Source: Akkermansiaceae bacterium UBA6138 (GTDB lineage: Bacteria > Verrucomicrobiota > Verrucomicrobiia > Verrucomicrobiales > DEV007). From it: DNA of 36,327 bases. The notes below the pieces were generated by a model. The model saw only the letters and a program-made list of their open reading frames with translations. It ran no database searches and had not been told where the DNA came from. Below, piece by piece: positions 36,016 to 36,327 of this stretch (its first letter is position 1; each line of letters starts with the position of its first letter). The DNA is taken from positions 1-36,327 of the forward strand of contig DIVG01000049.1 of assembly GCA_002422425.1 (NCBI GenBank), read 5' to 3'. The translations under genes and the position numbers were made by a program.

Positions 36016-36327
36016 TTACTCGACGATATCGGAGACACGTCCGGCACCAACAGTGCGACCACCTTCACGAATAGCGAAGCGGATCGTCTTCTCCATGGCG
36101 ATAGGGGTGAGAAGCTCAACCTCGATGGCGACGTTGTCACCAGGCATGACCATCTCGACGCCGGCGGGAAGCTTGACCGAACCGGTCACATCCGTCGTGC
36201 GGAAGTAGAACTGGGGACGGTAGTTGTCAAAGAAAGGAGTGTGACGGCCGCCCTCATCCTTGCTGAGAACGTAGACCTCGGCCTTGAACTTCTTGTGAGG
36301 CTTGATCGAACCGATCTTCGCAATCAC
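36016..36327 (-). CDS. tuf: Elongation factor Tu (C-terminal part; 5' end outside window)
   Basis: Only the last 103 residues are visible. The first in-window codon (GTG) is internal, not a start. They cover the end of domain II and most of domain III (KKFKAEVYVLSKDEGGRHTPF, NYRPQFYFRTTDVTG, MVMPGDNVAIEVELL, RFAIREGGRTVGAGRVSDI), which are near-invariant in EF-Tu. EF-Tu delivers aminoacyl-tRNA to the ribosome. It is the first visible gene of the tuf-trnW-secE-nusG-rpl-rpo series. Confidence 0.98.
   Translation of the reverse strand: MIAKIGSIKPHKKFKAEVYVLSKDEGGRHTPFFDNYRPQFYFRTTDVTGSVKLPAGVEMVMPGDNVAIEVELLTPIAMEKTIRFAIREGGRTVGAGRVSDIVE

Overview
The window reads as a bacterial chromosome segment of roughly 58-60% GC. 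A Verrucomicrobiota-type (PVC) member is the best guess. This rests on the mix of secreted SGNH, CE6-like and alpha/beta hydrolases with small lineage-type hypothetical proteins, a roughly 400-residue adenylate-kinase-like protein, and long hairpin repeats between genes. No 16S rRNA is present, so the phylum call is inference.

Region 1 (1-3573) is accessory DNA. It holds the body of a type I restriction-modification methyltransferase (hsdM, running off the left edge) and a small XRE-type regulator. These are followed by two homologous modules (about 2305-2617 and 2775-3087), offset by exactly 470 bp. Each module encodes the C-terminus of a small unknown protein followed by a structured tail. 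In that tail a 7-nt word occurs three times directly and once inverted, and the word differs between the modules in a fully coordinated way. This is the most novel-looking signal in the window. The region ends at 3527-3573 with the 3' half of a tRNA-Thr(CGT) gene lacking its 5' half, the classic scar of an integrative element. This suggests that 1-3573 is the right end of a genomic island whose intact tRNA lies left of the window.

Region 2 (3600-22110) is chromosomal backbone with mostly single genes. It includes a TPR/membrane/VWA protein, an adenylate-kinase-like protein, an M42-like peptidase, ssb, a large membrane-anchored unknown, a cupin, a lipoprotein and several small unknowns. It also has a run of exported hydrolases: two alpha/beta hydrolases, an SGNH esterase, a CE6-like esterase and an M20D amidohydrolase. 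A c-type heme protein, a LolA-like protein and a redoxin complete it. A long hairpin repeat lies at 19920-19983 and a MITE-like inverted-repeat element at 22118-22290.

Region 3 (22300-36327, all minus strand) is the transcription-translation supercluster. In transcription order it is tuf (partial), trnW(CCA), secE, nusG, rplK, rplA, rplJ, rplL, rpoB, rpoC, rpsB, tsf. Strong stem-loops with T-tracts sit after rplL, rpoC and tsf. The rplL-rpoB one has a UUCG loop and probably sets the ratio of ribosomal protein to RNA polymerase synthesis. The placement of rpsB-tsf directly behind rpoC is notable.
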